Of a DNA stretch of 46,020 nucleotides, positions 33,201 through 40,063 are shown piece after piece. Position numbers and translations under genes: made by a program. The notes under the pieces are model-generated. The model was not told where the DNA came from. It did not search any database and worked only from the letters and a program-made list of their open reading frames with translations. Every line of letters starts with the position of its first letter. Position 1 is the stretch's first letter. The stretch is taken from NCBI GenBank assembly GCA_031179215.1, contig JAPSIA010000009.1, positions 1 through 46,020 on the forward strand. Direction: 5' to 3'. This DNA comes from Agrococcus sp. (lineage in GTDB: Bacteria; Actinomycetota; Actinomycetes; Actinomycetales; Microbacteriaceae).

Positions 33201-34637
33201 GACGTAGGCGGGCTCGTACGACGTCACGCTCGCGAACCCGCTCGCGTTGCCCCGGCCAACCTGCCAGTTGAGGTCGCGCGAGCCAGCGGGCAGCGAGCCG
33301 CCGTTCATGTCGGTCGCGGTGTTGAAGATCGAGGTGTCGCTCACGCACGTGACGTCCGCGGGGTCGAGAAACTCGACCGTCGCCTCGCCCGGCGGGTTGA
33401 GACCCACCTCGTCGACGTTGTCGGCATCGTTCGTGTACGTCCCGACCTGCGAGGAGGTGACGTCGACGGTGATGGTGCACGAGACCTCATCGGTCGCGAG
33501 CGCACCGTTGGTCACCGAGATCGTGGTGCCGCCCGGCTCTGCCGCGCGGTCTGCGACGCACGTGCCGCCCAGGTTGGGCGTCGTCGCGACCTCGAGGCCC
33601 TGGGGCAGGGTGTCGGTGAAGCCCCAGCCGTCCTTGGCCGCCAGCTCGCTCGTGTTCGTGACCGTGAAGGTGAGCGTCGAGACGCCGTCGACGAAGGTCG
33701 ATGCCGGCGAGAACGACTTGTCGAGCTGCGGCGTGACGTCGAGCACGCGGATGTTGTCGTAGGCGCCGTCGTTGCCCGCGCCGTTCCCGTTCTCGTTGCG
33801 CAGGACGATGCCGAAGGACTCGCCGGTCAGCAGCACGGAGGAGTCCGCGGCGAAGGTTCCAGCCAAGACCTCCGACATGGCGTCGCGCGACTGGTGCGGC
33901 GCGCTGAAGACCGACGCGCGCGGGTCCAGGCACGGATTGATGGCAGCGTCGGAGACCGGAATCTCAGCGCCGGAGGCGTCCCGCAGGTAGAAGCGCAGCA
34001 GCGGGTCGGTCGAGAAGCAGTTCGTGGCTGCGGCGTCCACGGAGAAGGTGACGAAACGGTTGGCGGCGGGGAACTCGAGCGGCGACTCCGTCGCGAACTG
34101 CACGAGGTTGTTGGCACCCGAGCCGGAGGTGTACGAGGCAGCGGCGGCGTTCGTCTCGGGCGTCGCACTGCCTGCCAGCTGGCCGAGCGCGTGGGGCAGG
34201 GCGGCGAGGCTGTCGAAGACGCCGATGCCCGTGCTCTCGGGACCGCCGGGACCGTTGCAATCGCCGACGATGCGCGTGCTGCTGAAGTCGACGATGAAGC
34301 CGTTGCACATCGCGCGGTTGCCCCAGAAGGGGTCGGTGGCGTACGTCGTGCCGTCGGCACCCGCGTAGTCGCTCACGAGCACGTTCGAGCCCGCGGCGCG
34401 GCGCTCGAAGTCCTCCTCGAAGAGGAGGATGGGCGCGCTCGGCTCGCCAGGCGTGCCGGGTGCCATGCGCAGCTGCGCCGCCTGCTGCGCCGCGCTTGCG
34501 TTCGCCGCGCTGGCTGCCGCAGGAGCCACGCCCCCGACACCCAGGAGCCCGGCAGTCAGCGACAGCACGGAGAGCGCCGCCACGGCTCCTCGACGACGTG
34601 CACGGCTGGACAGCCACTTCTGGAGCGCAGTGCGCAT
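27237..34637 (-). CDS. Giant LPXTG-anchored surface protein with GEVED domain and DUF11-like repeat array
   Basis: The 2466-residue protein has a signal peptide with a basic n-region (residues 1-44) and an N-terminal region of about 350 residues resembling a lectin or carbohydrate-binding surface domain. One DUF11-like unit (KSFSPAS, about 305-400) and a beta-rich segment follow, then a GEVED domain (about 612-786, ending DGEVEDHAVTV). About twelve tandem repeats of 115-140 residues come next, each with YT(V/L)xxxN and DDLSxVLDDA motifs. The end is LPETG (2429-2433), a hydrophobic helix and RRRR. This is a classic sortase substrate, covalently linked to peptidoglycan, whose repeats act as a stalk that projects the N-terminal head. 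Adhesion is inferred. ATG 34637 follows GAGAGGAA. A longer frame to 34769 lacks a signal peptide at its start. Confidence 0.9.
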   Translation of the reverse strand: MRTALQKWLSSRARRRGAVAALSVLSLTAGLLGVGGVAPAAASAANASAAQQAAQLRMAPGTPGEPSAPILLFEEDFERRAAGSNVLVSDYAGADGTTYATDPFWGNRAMCNGFIVDFSSTRIVGDCNGPGGPESTGIGVFDSLAALPHALGQLAGSATPETNAAAASYTSGSGANNLVQFATESPLEFPAANRFVTFSVDAAATNCFSTDPLLRFYLRDASGAEIPVSDAAINPCLDPRASVFSAPHQSRDAMSEVLAGTFAADSSVLLTGESFGIVLRNENGNGAGNDGAYDNIRVLDVTPQLDKSFSPASTFVDGVSTLTFTVTNTSELAAKDGWGFTDTLPQGLEVATTPNLGGTCVADRAAEPGGTTISVTNGALATDEVSCTITVDVTSSQVGTYTNDADNVDEVGLNPPGEATVEFLDPADVTCVSDTSIFNTATDMNGGSLPAGSRDLNWQVGRGNASGFASVTSYEPAYVVPPVSNAWIESPYGNADWISYNANGSHAGNIDLYFRYDFTISELVQLDGFALPMDFYADNSVPEVWVNGVAQSASEESLPQSPTDPYFHGGFREGTQASTRLSEGFQHGENTIIVRVASGAPYAGFLAQILPEPVCADYGDAPDTYGTTAGADGARHGVAPGLTLGSEIDPEAEGQPSPLADGDDANGIADENALESAVALQPGATAVTVPVTVTNARGAAATLFGWIDVDGSGTFDADEAASAPVPDGATSVDLEFSGLAPAQDGTASYMRLRLTTDDLVDDAATAVDERALGVAADGEVEDHAVTVLHRELSVAKSTTFTADSRAGDTVEYTVTVTNTGDAAYTDAAPAIVFDDLSGVLDDATFGTGPRAVASDGSDVPGAVRVGTQHVSWAGPLAVGAAVEITYSVTLTGAGDGVVRNVAWQPSTPPPAGEVPPTPTCAVDGVDPETDEPCATTSGELPRLAVAKRSDVEDLPADGGVVTYEVTVTNPGPGDYTATTPASVRDDLSAVLDDATFNGIIAPASGVAFDADAQELTWSGPLAAGESVAIEYSVTYDERTGDNILYNVACVPAAQAAPGADDCASVRVPAAELAIEKSVDPADGSTVRAGQEVAYTLSFSSLGETPAAVASVDDLSDVLDDATFVEGSLVVSSTALSATLDGDALAITGEVPVDETITVSYRVRVDAFAEQADHVLANTVQNPDGSCDPEGCPGTENPIRHLSVDKSATPAEDVLPGDTVEYTVTVTNDGAAAYTAEQPAVLADDMTDVLDDARFGGDAVAVASDGSDVAAPAIEDGTLTWSGPLAVGASVTITYSVTVTNLGDHDLVNTAGGECAEGELCDPPVESRVLLPRVVPSKSADPASGETVVAGDVVTYTLSWTNDGQAAGPIDATDDLSDVLDDADLTAEPVVDAEFADAVAAVFDADAQTIRVTGSLLPGETVAVTYQVTVRADGERGDNIAGNVLTPDVPPYVPNPDCEGEDCPPEFPPPTTEHRIPQLEVAKSADPASGATVRAGQEITYALSFASIGEAAVTVDQVDDLSDVLDDAALDADSIVVSDAALTAALEGDQLRITGVIPADETVTVSYAVVVRAYAEQGDHVLGNVVTNADGSCQPGGCPETEHAVRHLSVTKAATPAEDVLPGDVVEYEVTVTNDGAGDYTTEQPAVVTDDMTEVLDDAAINGDVTAVASDGTDVAAPAIEDGTLTWSGPLATGQSVTITYSVTVTNLGDHDLVNTAGAVCAEGELCDPPAESSVLLPHVTPAKAAAPASGETVVAGDVVTYTLSWTNDGQAVGPVDATDDLSGVLDDAELTTGPVVGAEQADAIEATFDAEAETIRVTGDIAVGETVTVTYQVTVRPDGERGDNIAGNVLTPDVPPSVPNPDCEGEDCPPSFPPPTTQHRIPEIVDGKSATPESGADVEPGRELTYTLTFENLGEAVGTVDRVDDLTHVLDDADVTVAPTASDDALSVSEIADGRFSITGELAAGQTVTVTYTVTVKAAEELGDTVLSNFLLDPGAETPAVDACDGGEDCTRHTISNVVDAKSVDVESGTAVTSGQELTYTLTFENRGSAPGAVAKVDDLTHVLDDADVTVQPSASDDALTVSPIEGGRFAIEGELAPGQVVAVSYSVTVRADDELGDTQLANFLLAPESPTPESPADCVEGSEDCTRNAAPRIVDAKSVDPASSTAIRPGQELTYTLEFENTGAAAGAVHRVDDLTHVLDDADVTVLPAASDEALSVSQIADGRFSITGELAAGQSVTVTYTVTVHAADALGDAQLANFLLDPEQEVPEEPVCANGEDCTFNPVSDVTVAKAADPASGTAVEVGQELTYTLTFRNEGAGAESIDYTDHMAGVLDDAELTQAPTASDEALTVSAVTDGSFSVSGELAAGQTVTVTYAVTVRDWAHQGDHTLGNVLAVTGQAPPAVCEPESALCTEHEVEEPPVAPTPVLPETGQDLPAVALFSALGLLLLAAGAALVARRRRAVAE
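27480..32280 (-). repeat. DUF11-like domain array (about twelve units)
   Basis: The translated product shows the motif VLDDA twelve times, once per unit, spaced by about 115-140 codons. The four units closest to the wall anchor (27.5-29.0 kb) are a more uniform subclass with DLTHVLDDADVTV (three of them), about 402-408 bp apart. The outer units belong to three alternating subclasses. Confidence 0.85.
28990..31425 (-). repeat. Two tandem 1218-bp higher-order repeats inside the surface-protein gene
   Basis: Equivalent landmarks recur exactly 1218 bases apart: CGGGCAGTCC at 29031 and 30249, CACAGCTCGCC at 29461 and 30679, CACGTGGTC at 29898 and 31116. Each 406-residue unit holds three different DUF11-like domains in the same order. 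Similarity fades beyond about 28990 and 31425. The unit boundaries are approximate. Confidence 0.8.
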
Positions 34638-34661
34638 GCGGGTTCCTCTCGGACGAGCGAA

Positions 34662-34681
34662 GCGTCGCGACCTCGCGACGC
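34662..34681. promoter_or_regulatory. Perfect palindrome upstream of the giant surface-protein gene
   Basis: GCGTCGCGA (34662-34670) and TCGCGACGC (34673-34681) flank a two-base centre, 25 bases before the ATG on the minus strand. It could be a regulator's operator or an mRNA hairpin near the ribosome binding site. The rest of this 213-base gap (34638-34850) also holds two copies of GATTCCGCAA followed by (T)CAGGG at 34694 and 34760, and no gene. Confidence 0.45.
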
Positions 34682-34850
34682 GGGCGCCATTGCGATTCCG
34701 CAACAGGGCATCGTGAGCGAAGTTACAGAATCGGCAGCCGACACGCGAACGAACATGCAGATTCCGCAATCAGGGTCACCGCAGGAGCGGAAGCGTTTTC
34801 GGGCGGCGGCCTGAGCAGCGCCGCGAGCAGCGCCAGCTCGACGGCAGCGG

Positions 34851-36794
34851 TCAGAGGAGAATGTGCTCCTCGGCGCGGCCGAACCCGTGCACGTCGGCGT
34901 TCGCGAGGATCCGCTCGTCCTCGGTGACCCACGTGTGGTCGCTGCGCGCGGCGCGGAGCTGGATGAAGTTGTAGCGATCGGCGCTGTAGATGCCGCCGCC
35001 CGCCGCGAGGATGGCGCGCTGGAAGGCGGTGTCCTCCCCCAGGGTGCGATCCTCGAACGGCGCCGCCTCCCACGTCGAGCGAGGGCCCACCATCGTGGGG
35101 CCGCCGACGAGGTCGGTCCAGCGGTGCTCCCGCTCGGGCGACTGCAGCACGGTGGCGTTCCTCGACTCGAGGTAGAGGTAGCGCGCGTGCTTGCCGACGA
35201 GCTCGGCACCCGAGTACTCGAGCGCGAAGCACGAGTCGAGCAGGTAGTGGTCGCCGTAGACGTCGTCGTCGTCGAGCTTGGCGACGACGTCGCCGTCGCT
35301 CGCGCGCACCAGGCGGTTGAGGTTGGCACCGAGCGAGGTGTCGCGATCGGCGCGCAGCACGACGAGCTCGGCGATGCCGGCTTCGCGCGCGAGCGCCTGC
35401 AGATCGGCCTCGTCGGCGTCGAAGCCGTGCAGCAGCAGCGCGAGCTGCACGTCGACGTCGACCTGCCGGCCCGCGGTCGCGATGATGCCGGGCACGAGGT
35501 GCGGCCGGATCGTGGGGGCGATGATGCTCACGCGCGGGCGGCGCCACGCGGCCGGGTCGGCGATGCCGACCGACTCGAGCACCTGCGTCGCGCGGCGCGA
35601 GAACGTGTGCTCGCGCCAGATGCGCCGCTGCGCCAGGTGCACCTGCCGGTCGCGCAGCTCTGACGAGCGCACGAGCGCGCGCAGCACGAGCGCGGCCTCC
35701 TGCTGGTCGTCGACGATCGAGATCTCCGACTCGTCGAACCAGTGCTCGACCGCAGGGCTGCGGGTCGTCACGACCGGCGTGCCGCTCGCGAGGATCTCGA
35801 ACACCCGCCGCGCGAGCATCGTCGGGCTGTCGACGACCGAGTTGACGTTGAGCATCACCTTGTAGGCCCGATAGGCCGAGAGCATGCGCTCGTAGTCGAG
35901 CGAGCCGCGCACGAACGGCGAGAGCGCCTCCGGGAAGCGGTACTTCGGGTCGTGCTCGAAGCGGGAGAAGATGTCGAAGCCGATGCCGCGCCGCTCGGCG
36001 ATGTCGGCGGCGGCGCCCAGCAGCAGATCCATCTGCGCCTGGCGCTCGGGGAACTTGTGCGACCAGTAGCTGCCGCCGAAGGCGACGTCGCGCACCTGGT
36101 GCAGCCCCTGCTGCCGCATCGGGTGGTGCAGCGCCGGCTGTGCGGCGAAGCCGAGCACGTCGACGCGGTCGTGACCGAGCGCGTCGCGGTAGCGACCCAG
36201 GAGGTTCTCGTCGGTCGTGAAGACGCGGTCGAACAAGCGGGCCGTCTCGAGGAAGTCCTCGAAGTGGGGCGGATCCTCCTTGTTCCAGAAGACCGAGGGG
36301 ATGCCGTGCTCTCGGCAGTGCGCGACGAGCTCGCGCAGCGCCTCGGGCGGGGCTTTGGGGCCGCTGAGCTGGAACTTCCACGCGCCGCGGGAGCCCGACC
36401 ACGCCGACTCGACGAACAGGAGGTCGATCCCCTGCTGCTCGAGCTGCTCGCGCCACTGGCTGGGCCTCAGCTCGACGACGTCGAACTCGTAGCCCCACGC
36501 GCTCGCCGAGAAGGTGTCCATGATCGTGCCCACGCGCAGCTGCGGGCGCCGCGGCCCGCGGTCGGCGACGGGCCAGACGGGCATCTCGGCGGCGATGTCG
36601 ACGGGCTTCGCCGCGGCACCGTTGCGCTCGGCCATCGTGCGGCGGAGCCGCCAATCGCGCACCTGCCGCACGCCGCCCTTGCGGAGGTGCCAGAGGCCGG
36701 TCCGGAGGGTCTGCAGCGGCTTCACGGTCTCCATCCAGCGGTCGGCGCGGCGCCCGCGAGCGGGGCGGCGTCGAAGGGGTGCACTGCTCGCCAT
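34851..36794 (-). CDS. Two-domain glycosyltransferase: CgeB-like GT-B plus GT2-like GT-A
   Basis: The 647-residue protein begins with a basic stretch. Residues about 85-420 resemble CgeB/DUF3880-type GT-B transferases: ELRPSQWREQLEQQGIDLLF, VFWNKEDPPHFEDF, FTTDENLLGRYRDALG, GGSYWSHKFPERQAQ and RRVFEILASGTPVVTT. Residues about 425-647 are a GT2-like GT-A domain starting VSIIAPTIRPHL, with KLDDDDVYGDHYLLD near residue 506 providing the metal-binding Asp cluster. Enzymes of this combination decorate surface glycans or proteins, and the acceptor is unknown. ATG 36794 lies one base after the stop of the phosphatase gene, so the two are translationally coupled. ATG further in (METVKPLQ, about 20 codons on) is a possible alternative start. 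Confidence 0.75.
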   Translation of the reverse strand: MASSAPLRRRPARGRRADRWMETVKPLQTLRTGLWHLRKGGVRQVRDWRLRRTMAERNGAAAKPVDIAAEMPVWPVADRGPRRPQLRVGTIMDTFSASAWGYEFDVVELRPSQWREQLEQQGIDLLFVESAWSGSRGAWKFQLSGPKAPPEALRELVAHCREHGIPSVFWNKEDPPHFEDFLETARLFDRVFTTDENLLGRYRDALGHDRVDVLGFAAQPALHHPMRQQGLHQVRDVAFGGSYWSHKFPERQAQMDLLLGAAADIAERRGIGFDIFSRFEHDPKYRFPEALSPFVRGSLDYERMLSAYRAYKVMLNVNSVVDSPTMLARRVFEILASGTPVVTTRSPAVEHWFDESEISIVDDQQEAALVLRALVRSSELRDRQVHLAQRRIWREHTFSRRATQVLESVGIADPAAWRRPRVSIIAPTIRPHLVPGIIATAGRQVDVDVQLALLLHGFDADEADLQALAREAGIAELVVLRADRDTSLGANLNRLVRASDGDVVAKLDDDDVYGDHYLLDSCFALEYSGAELVGKHARYLYLESRNATVLQSPEREHRWTDLVGGPTMVGPRSTWEAAPFEDRTLGEDTAFQRAILAAGGGIYSADRYNFIQLRAARSDHTWVTEDERILANADVHGFGRAEEHILL

Positions 36795-36795
36795 C

Positions 36796-37446
36796 CTATG
36801 CACGGCGGGCGAGGGCGCCGAGCGCGGCCGTGAGCCGGTCGACGTGCTCGGCCACCGCATCAGCGGAGCGCCGGTAGGCCGCCGGAGAGCGCCCGTAGGG
36901 GTCGTCGATGTCGATGTGCCGCGTCGCCGCGAGCGGCAGCAGGCCCCTGGCGCGGCCGGCCGCCGCGACCACGCGGCCGAGGAACCCGGCGACGCCGTCG
37001 TCGCCCAGCGGCTCGACGCGCTCGGCCCCGGTGCGCTCGGCGAGCATCTCGACAACCCGGGTGAGCTCGATGAGCGTGAACACCCGGTGGTTCGCACGCG
37101 GCACGGCACGCACGACGGCGCTGCGGTGCTCGTGCGTGAGCCCGATCACGAGGTCGGCGAGCTCGATGTGCTCGGGCAGCAGCCGCCGCGCGCGGTGTGC
37201 CGCGCTGTCGGCGATGCCGAGCCGCTCCGCCTCGGCGAGCGCGAGCGGCTCCATGGGGGCGCCGTCGCGCGCCATCGTGCCGGCGCTCGCGATCTCGACC
37301 GCCGATGCGTCGGCGCCCCGCACGGCGAGCGGCAGTCGCGCGCGCAGCAGCTGCTCGAGCTGCGGCGAGCGGCACAGGTTGCCGGTGCACACCGCGAGGA
37401 TGCAGAAGACGTCCCTCTGCTCGAGCGGATCGGCGTGCCGCGCCAT
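36796..37446 (-). CDS. Low-molecular-weight protein-tyrosine phosphatase
   Basis: LMW-PTPs dephosphorylate phosphotyrosine and, in polysaccharide systems (Wzb/Etp type), act on the BY-kinase or on sugar enzymes. The 216-residue product has the P-loop VCTGNLCRSP with nucleophile Cys20 and Arg26. It also has the general-acid Asp in DIDDPYGRS near residue 176. It is longer than the usual 150-160 residues, with an N-terminal extension of about ten residues and extra sequence before the acid loop. It is followed after one base by the CgeB/GT2 transferase, which suggests a joint role in surface glycan synthesis. A TAGGTT -10 lies 6 nt before the ATG. A degenerate paralog is encoded at 42604-43167. 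Confidence 0.85.
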   Translation of the reverse strand: MARHADPLEQRDVFCILAVCTGNLCRSPQLEQLLRARLPLAVRGADASAVEIASAGTMARDGAPMEPLALAEAERLGIADSAAHRARRLLPEHIELADLVIGLTHEHRSAVVRAVPRANHRVFTLIELTRVVEMLAERTGAERVEPLGDDGVAGFLGRVVAAAGRARGLLPLAATRHIDIDDPYGRSPAAYRRSADAVAEHVDRLTAALGALARRA

Positions 37447-37452
37447 GCGACG

Positions 37453-37458
37453 AACCTA
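37453..37458 (-). promoter_or_regulatory. Putative leaderless -10 element of the phosphatase gene
   Basis: Plus-strand AACCTA reads TAGGTT on the coding strand, exactly 6 nt before the ATG at 37446. No Shine-Dalgarno sequence lies between them. Confidence 0.45.
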
Positions 37459-37493
37459 CGCCACGCGGTCGCGCAGCACCGGGGATCGGCCGC

Positions 37494-37499
37494 GAGGAT
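37494..37499 (+). promoter_or_regulatory. Putative leaderless -10 element of the VanZ-like gene
   Basis: GAGGAT lies exactly 6 nt before GTG 37506. The same hexamer and spacing occur before GTG 40611. The phosphatase and VanZ promoters are therefore divergent and back to back within 60 bases. Confidence 0.4.
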
Positions 37500-37505
37500 G
37501 GAGCC

Positions 37506-38036
37506 GTGCGCCGCTCCCTCCCGCCCACTCGCGCGTCGCGCGCACGCTCAGGCGAGCCCACGATCGACGCGCGCGCCGCGCACGCCGCCCCGCTGCGCCG
37601 GCTCGGCGTCGTGGGCCTGCTGCTCGCGCTGCCGGTCGTGGCGGTCGTGACCCTGTGGCCGACGCACTGGCTGCTGCGCATCAAGCCGCGCGTCGTGCAG
37701 GGGCTCGAGTGGCTGCACGCGCACGACATGCTCGAGTGGGTGTACTGGACGCGCCTCGAGGTGCTGACGAACGTGGCGATGTTCGTGCCGCTCGCGGTGC
37801 TGCTCGTGTTCGTGCTCGGCGCCAGGCGGTGGATCGTGCTCGGGCTGTGCCTCGCCGTGACGGTAGGCATCGAGCTCGCACAGCACCTCTTCCTGCCGGG
37901 CCGGGTCGCGACGGTGCGGGATGTCGTGGCGAACGGGGTCGGCGCGGGCCTCGGCGTGCTCATCGGCATCGGGATCGAGGCGATCGTGCGGCGAGGCCGG
38001 CAGCGCGGTCGCGAGCGCGGCACACCCGCGGGCTGA
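37506..38036 (+). CDS. VanZ-like family membrane protein
   Basis: The 176-residue protein has four hydrophobic helices (starting near residues 33, 73, 100 and 137). It also has the VanZ-family core: LTNVAMFVPLAVLL, then GIELAQHLFLPGRVATVRDVVANGVGAGLG, in which the Glu, Gln, Pro-Gly-Arg and Asp-x2-x-Asn are the conserved residues. VanZ gives low-level teicoplanin resistance by an unknown mechanism. Most actinobacterial homologs are not tied to resistance and may affect envelope glycolipids or phage processes, so no specific role is claimed. GTG 37506 fits the upstream -10. An in-frame start further left would add an Arg-rich stretch that is antisense to the phosphatase gene. Confidence 0.8.
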   Translation: MRRSLPPTRASRARSGEPTIDARAAHAAPLRRLGVVGLLLALPVVAVVTLWPTHWLLRIKPRVVQGLEWLHAHDMLEWVYWTRLEVLTNVAMFVPLAVLLVFVLGARRWIVLGLCLAVTVGIELAQHLFLPGRVATVRDVVANGVGAGLGVLIGIGIEAIVRRGRQRGRERGTPAG

Positions 38037-38132
38037 GCTCGCGGCCGCGCGTGGACGACGCCACGGCGCCGGGCTCCGCTAGCCTCCTCGGCAGGGCGAT
38101 CCGCCCTCCACGCGCACAACCGGGAGCCCGCC

Positions 38133-39668
38133 ATGCTCGACGCCCTGCTCGGCCGGCGCCTCGAGCGGCAGCAGCGGCAGGCGGTCGACGACTTCCACCG
38201 CCGCGAGCAGCAGCTCCGGCCCGGCTACAAGGTGTGGGGCTACCGGAACGTCTTCGCCAAGGGCTTCCTCGTCACCGACGGCGCTGTCGACTACGCGCCG
38301 CGCGAGTCGTGGGATCGGCTGTCGATCGGACGCTGGCACGTGCGGCTCGACCCGGCCCTCGAGCGGCAGGCCGCCGCCTCCCCAGCCGGCCAGGTGCTCG
38401 TGCTCGGGCAGGCCTTCGACGACGCGGGCCCGCGACGACGGGGCGGCGTCGCCGAGCGCATCCTGCGCGCCCTCGCGAAGGCGTCTGGCCTGGATGCGCA
38501 GACGCGCGCCCTCGACGAGGCGATCGCGTGGGTCGCGGGCCGCTACGTCGTGCTCGTCGCCCGCGGCGACCGGCTCGACGTCTACGGCGACCCGCTCGCG
38601 ACGCGCTCGGCGTACTGGCACCGAGGCAGCGCAGGGGTCGCGCTCGCCTCGCACACCGGCATCCTCGCCGAGCTCGTCGGCGGGCTCGAGAGCTCGCGCA
38701 TGCGCTGGGTGCTCGGCAATCCGGAGTACCACGAGCCGGCGGGCCGGTGGCTGCCCGGCCTCGTCACCGCCCACGACGACGTCGGCCAGGTCTTCGCCAA
38801 CGGCAGGCTGAGCATCCGCGGCACCGATGTCGTGCACGAGCGCTTCTGGCCGCGCGAGGATCGCGTCGAGCTGCCCGCGCTCGAGGCGGCGACCAGGTTC
38901 CGCGACGAGCTGCGGCAGCAGGTGCGCAACTGGATCTCGGTCGCGGATGTCACGGTGCTCACGCTCACGGCCGGGCGCGACTCGCGCGCGGTGCTCGAGG
39001 CGGGGCTCACCGACCTGCGACGCGCGGGCGCCGTCGCCATGACGTACCACGCGATGCACCGGCCCGAGAAGAGCACGCGCGCCGACCTGCTCGCCGCGAA
39101 CCGCATGGCGGCCGCGGCGGGGCTGCACCACCTGACGCTGGATGTGCCGCCGATGTCGCCGACGTCGGCGTTCGCGGCGCTGTACCGCCGCTCGTTCCCG
39201 ACCTACCACCGCTACGCGAACCTCGCGAACGCGATGTACCTCGCGGCTCCGGCGAAGGCCGCGACGATCTTCGGCGTCGGCGGCGCGATCATCACGGGGA
39301 TGTACCGCAACACCGACGACCGCGACCTGCGCCCCGAGCTGCTCGCGCGGAAGTACACCGCCTCACCGTTCGGGCGCGACCCCGAGCTCGTCGAGGAGCT
39401 CGCCCGTTGGATGGACTACGCGCACTTCTCGACGGATGCGCTGCGCGGCTACGACTTCTACGACCTGTTCCACTGGGAGCACCGCATGTCGAAGTGGGCT
39501 GCGACCGGGTACGCCGAGTACGACCTCGCGACGACGCCCGCGCCGGTGCTGAGCTCGCGCCGGCTGCTCGTCGCCGCCCTGTCGCTGCCGAAGCCGCAGC
39601 GCGTCGACGCGCTCGTCTACCGCTTCATCGCGGAGGGCGAGGCGGCGCTCACCGCGCCGACAGCCTAG
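38133..39668 (+). CDS. Asparagine-synthase-like protein lacking the glutaminase nucleophile
   Basis: The 511-residue protein follows class B asparagine synthetase organization. It has an N-terminal Ntn-like domain (about 30-205) and a C-terminal ATP-pyrophosphatase domain with TAGRDSR (279-285) as the PP-loop and later YHAMHRPEKS, GVGGAIITGMYRN and WEHRMSKW segments. The glutaminase needs Cys as residue 2, but here the sequence is Met-Leu-Asp, so ammonia release from glutamine is not expected. The PP-loop also departs from the usual SGGxDS. Such proteins occur near surface polysaccharide genes and may amidate or ligate unusual substrates; the substrate is unknown. A GGGAG precedes ATG 38133, and the stop faces the convergent ArsR gene 17 bases away. 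Confidence 0.7.
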   Translation: MLDALLGRRLERQQRQAVDDFHRREQQLRPGYKVWGYRNVFAKGFLVTDGAVDYAPRESWDRLSIGRWHVRLDPALERQAAASPAGQVLVLGQAFDDAGPRRRGGVAERILRALAKASGLDAQTRALDEAIAWVAGRYVVLVARGDRLDVYGDPLATRSAYWHRGSAGVALASHTGILAELVGGLESSRMRWVLGNPEYHEPAGRWLPGLVTAHDDVGQVFANGRLSIRGTDVVHERFWPREDRVELPALEAATRFRDELRQQVRNWISVADVTVLTLTAGRDSRAVLEAGLTDLRRAGAVAMTYHAMHRPEKSTRADLLAANRMAAAAGLHHLTLDVPPMSPTSAFAALYRRSFPTYHRYANLANAMYLAAPAKAATIFGVGGAIITGMYRNTDDRDLRPELLARKYTASPFGRDPELVEELARWMDYAHFSTDALRGYDFYDLFHWEHRMSKWAATGYAEYDLATTPAPVLSSRRLLVAALSLPKPQRVDALVYRFIAEGEAALTAPTA

Positions 39669-39685
39669 CGAGTCCGGACCGGCCG

Positions 39686-40063
39686 CTACCTCGACTCGTC
39701 GTCGAGCCTCCCCAGCAGGTCGACGGCCGCCCGTGCGTACTCGCTGATCCAGCGGTCGTGGATGCGCTTGATCGGCAGGGGCGCGAGCGCGAGGTGCCGC
39801 TCGCGGCCCACCTTGCGGCCCGTCACGAGCTCGGCCGCCTCGAGCACCTTGAGGTGCTGCAGCACCGTGGTGCGGTCGAGCTCCGGCAGCTCGGCGCACA
39901 GCGACCCGGTCGTGCGCGGCGAGCGCTTGAGCGCGTCGAGCATGCGGCGGCGCACGGGCGAGGCGAGCGCCTTGAACACGCGGTCGTCGTCCGCCGTGTC
40001 GTTCGACGCGAGCGCAGACGCAGACGCGTCCACCAGCTCACCCTTGCCGCCCGCACCAGACAT
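39686..40063 (-). CDS. ArsR-family transcriptional regulator
   Basis: The 125-residue protein has a winged helix-turn-helix of ArsR type: DDRVFKALASPVRRRMLDALKRSPRTTGSLCAELPELDRTTVLQHLKVLEAAELVTGRKVGRERHLAL, about residues 28-95. No cysteine metal site of the ArsR alpha-3 type is seen. This is the small subgroup paired with SRPBCC/AHSA1 genes. It is divergent from such a gene (40080), and the two starts lie inside one palindrome, so it very likely represses both. ATG 40063 was chosen because a TATTCT hexamer ends 6 nt before it. The longer frame to 40132 would run into the partner gene. Confidence 0.88.
   Translation of the reverse strand: MSGAGGKGELVDASASALASNDTADDDRVFKALASPVRRRMLDALKRSPRTTGSLCAELPELDRTTVLQHLKVLEAAELVTGRKVGRERHLALAPLPIKRIHDRWISEYARAAVDLLGRLDDESR

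Noticed and set aside
27237-34637. Idea that the repeat array is a polyketide or non-ribosomal peptide synthase, because of its length and repeats
   Set aside because: The repeats are beta-rich DUF11-like units with a signal peptide and an LPETG anchor, with no carrier or synthase motifs.
34638-34769. N-terminal extension of the giant surface protein to 34769
   Set aside because: It would place 44 residues, including Cys and many Arg, ahead of the signal peptide. GAGAGGAA precedes ATG 34637 instead.
27390-34814. Several very long open frames on the plus strand opposite the giant surface-protein gene (for example 31038-34814)
   Set aside because: They are antisense shadows: very rich in Arg, Val and His with no domain, caused by the repetitive GC-rich codons of the minus-strand gene, and they lack ribosome binding sites.
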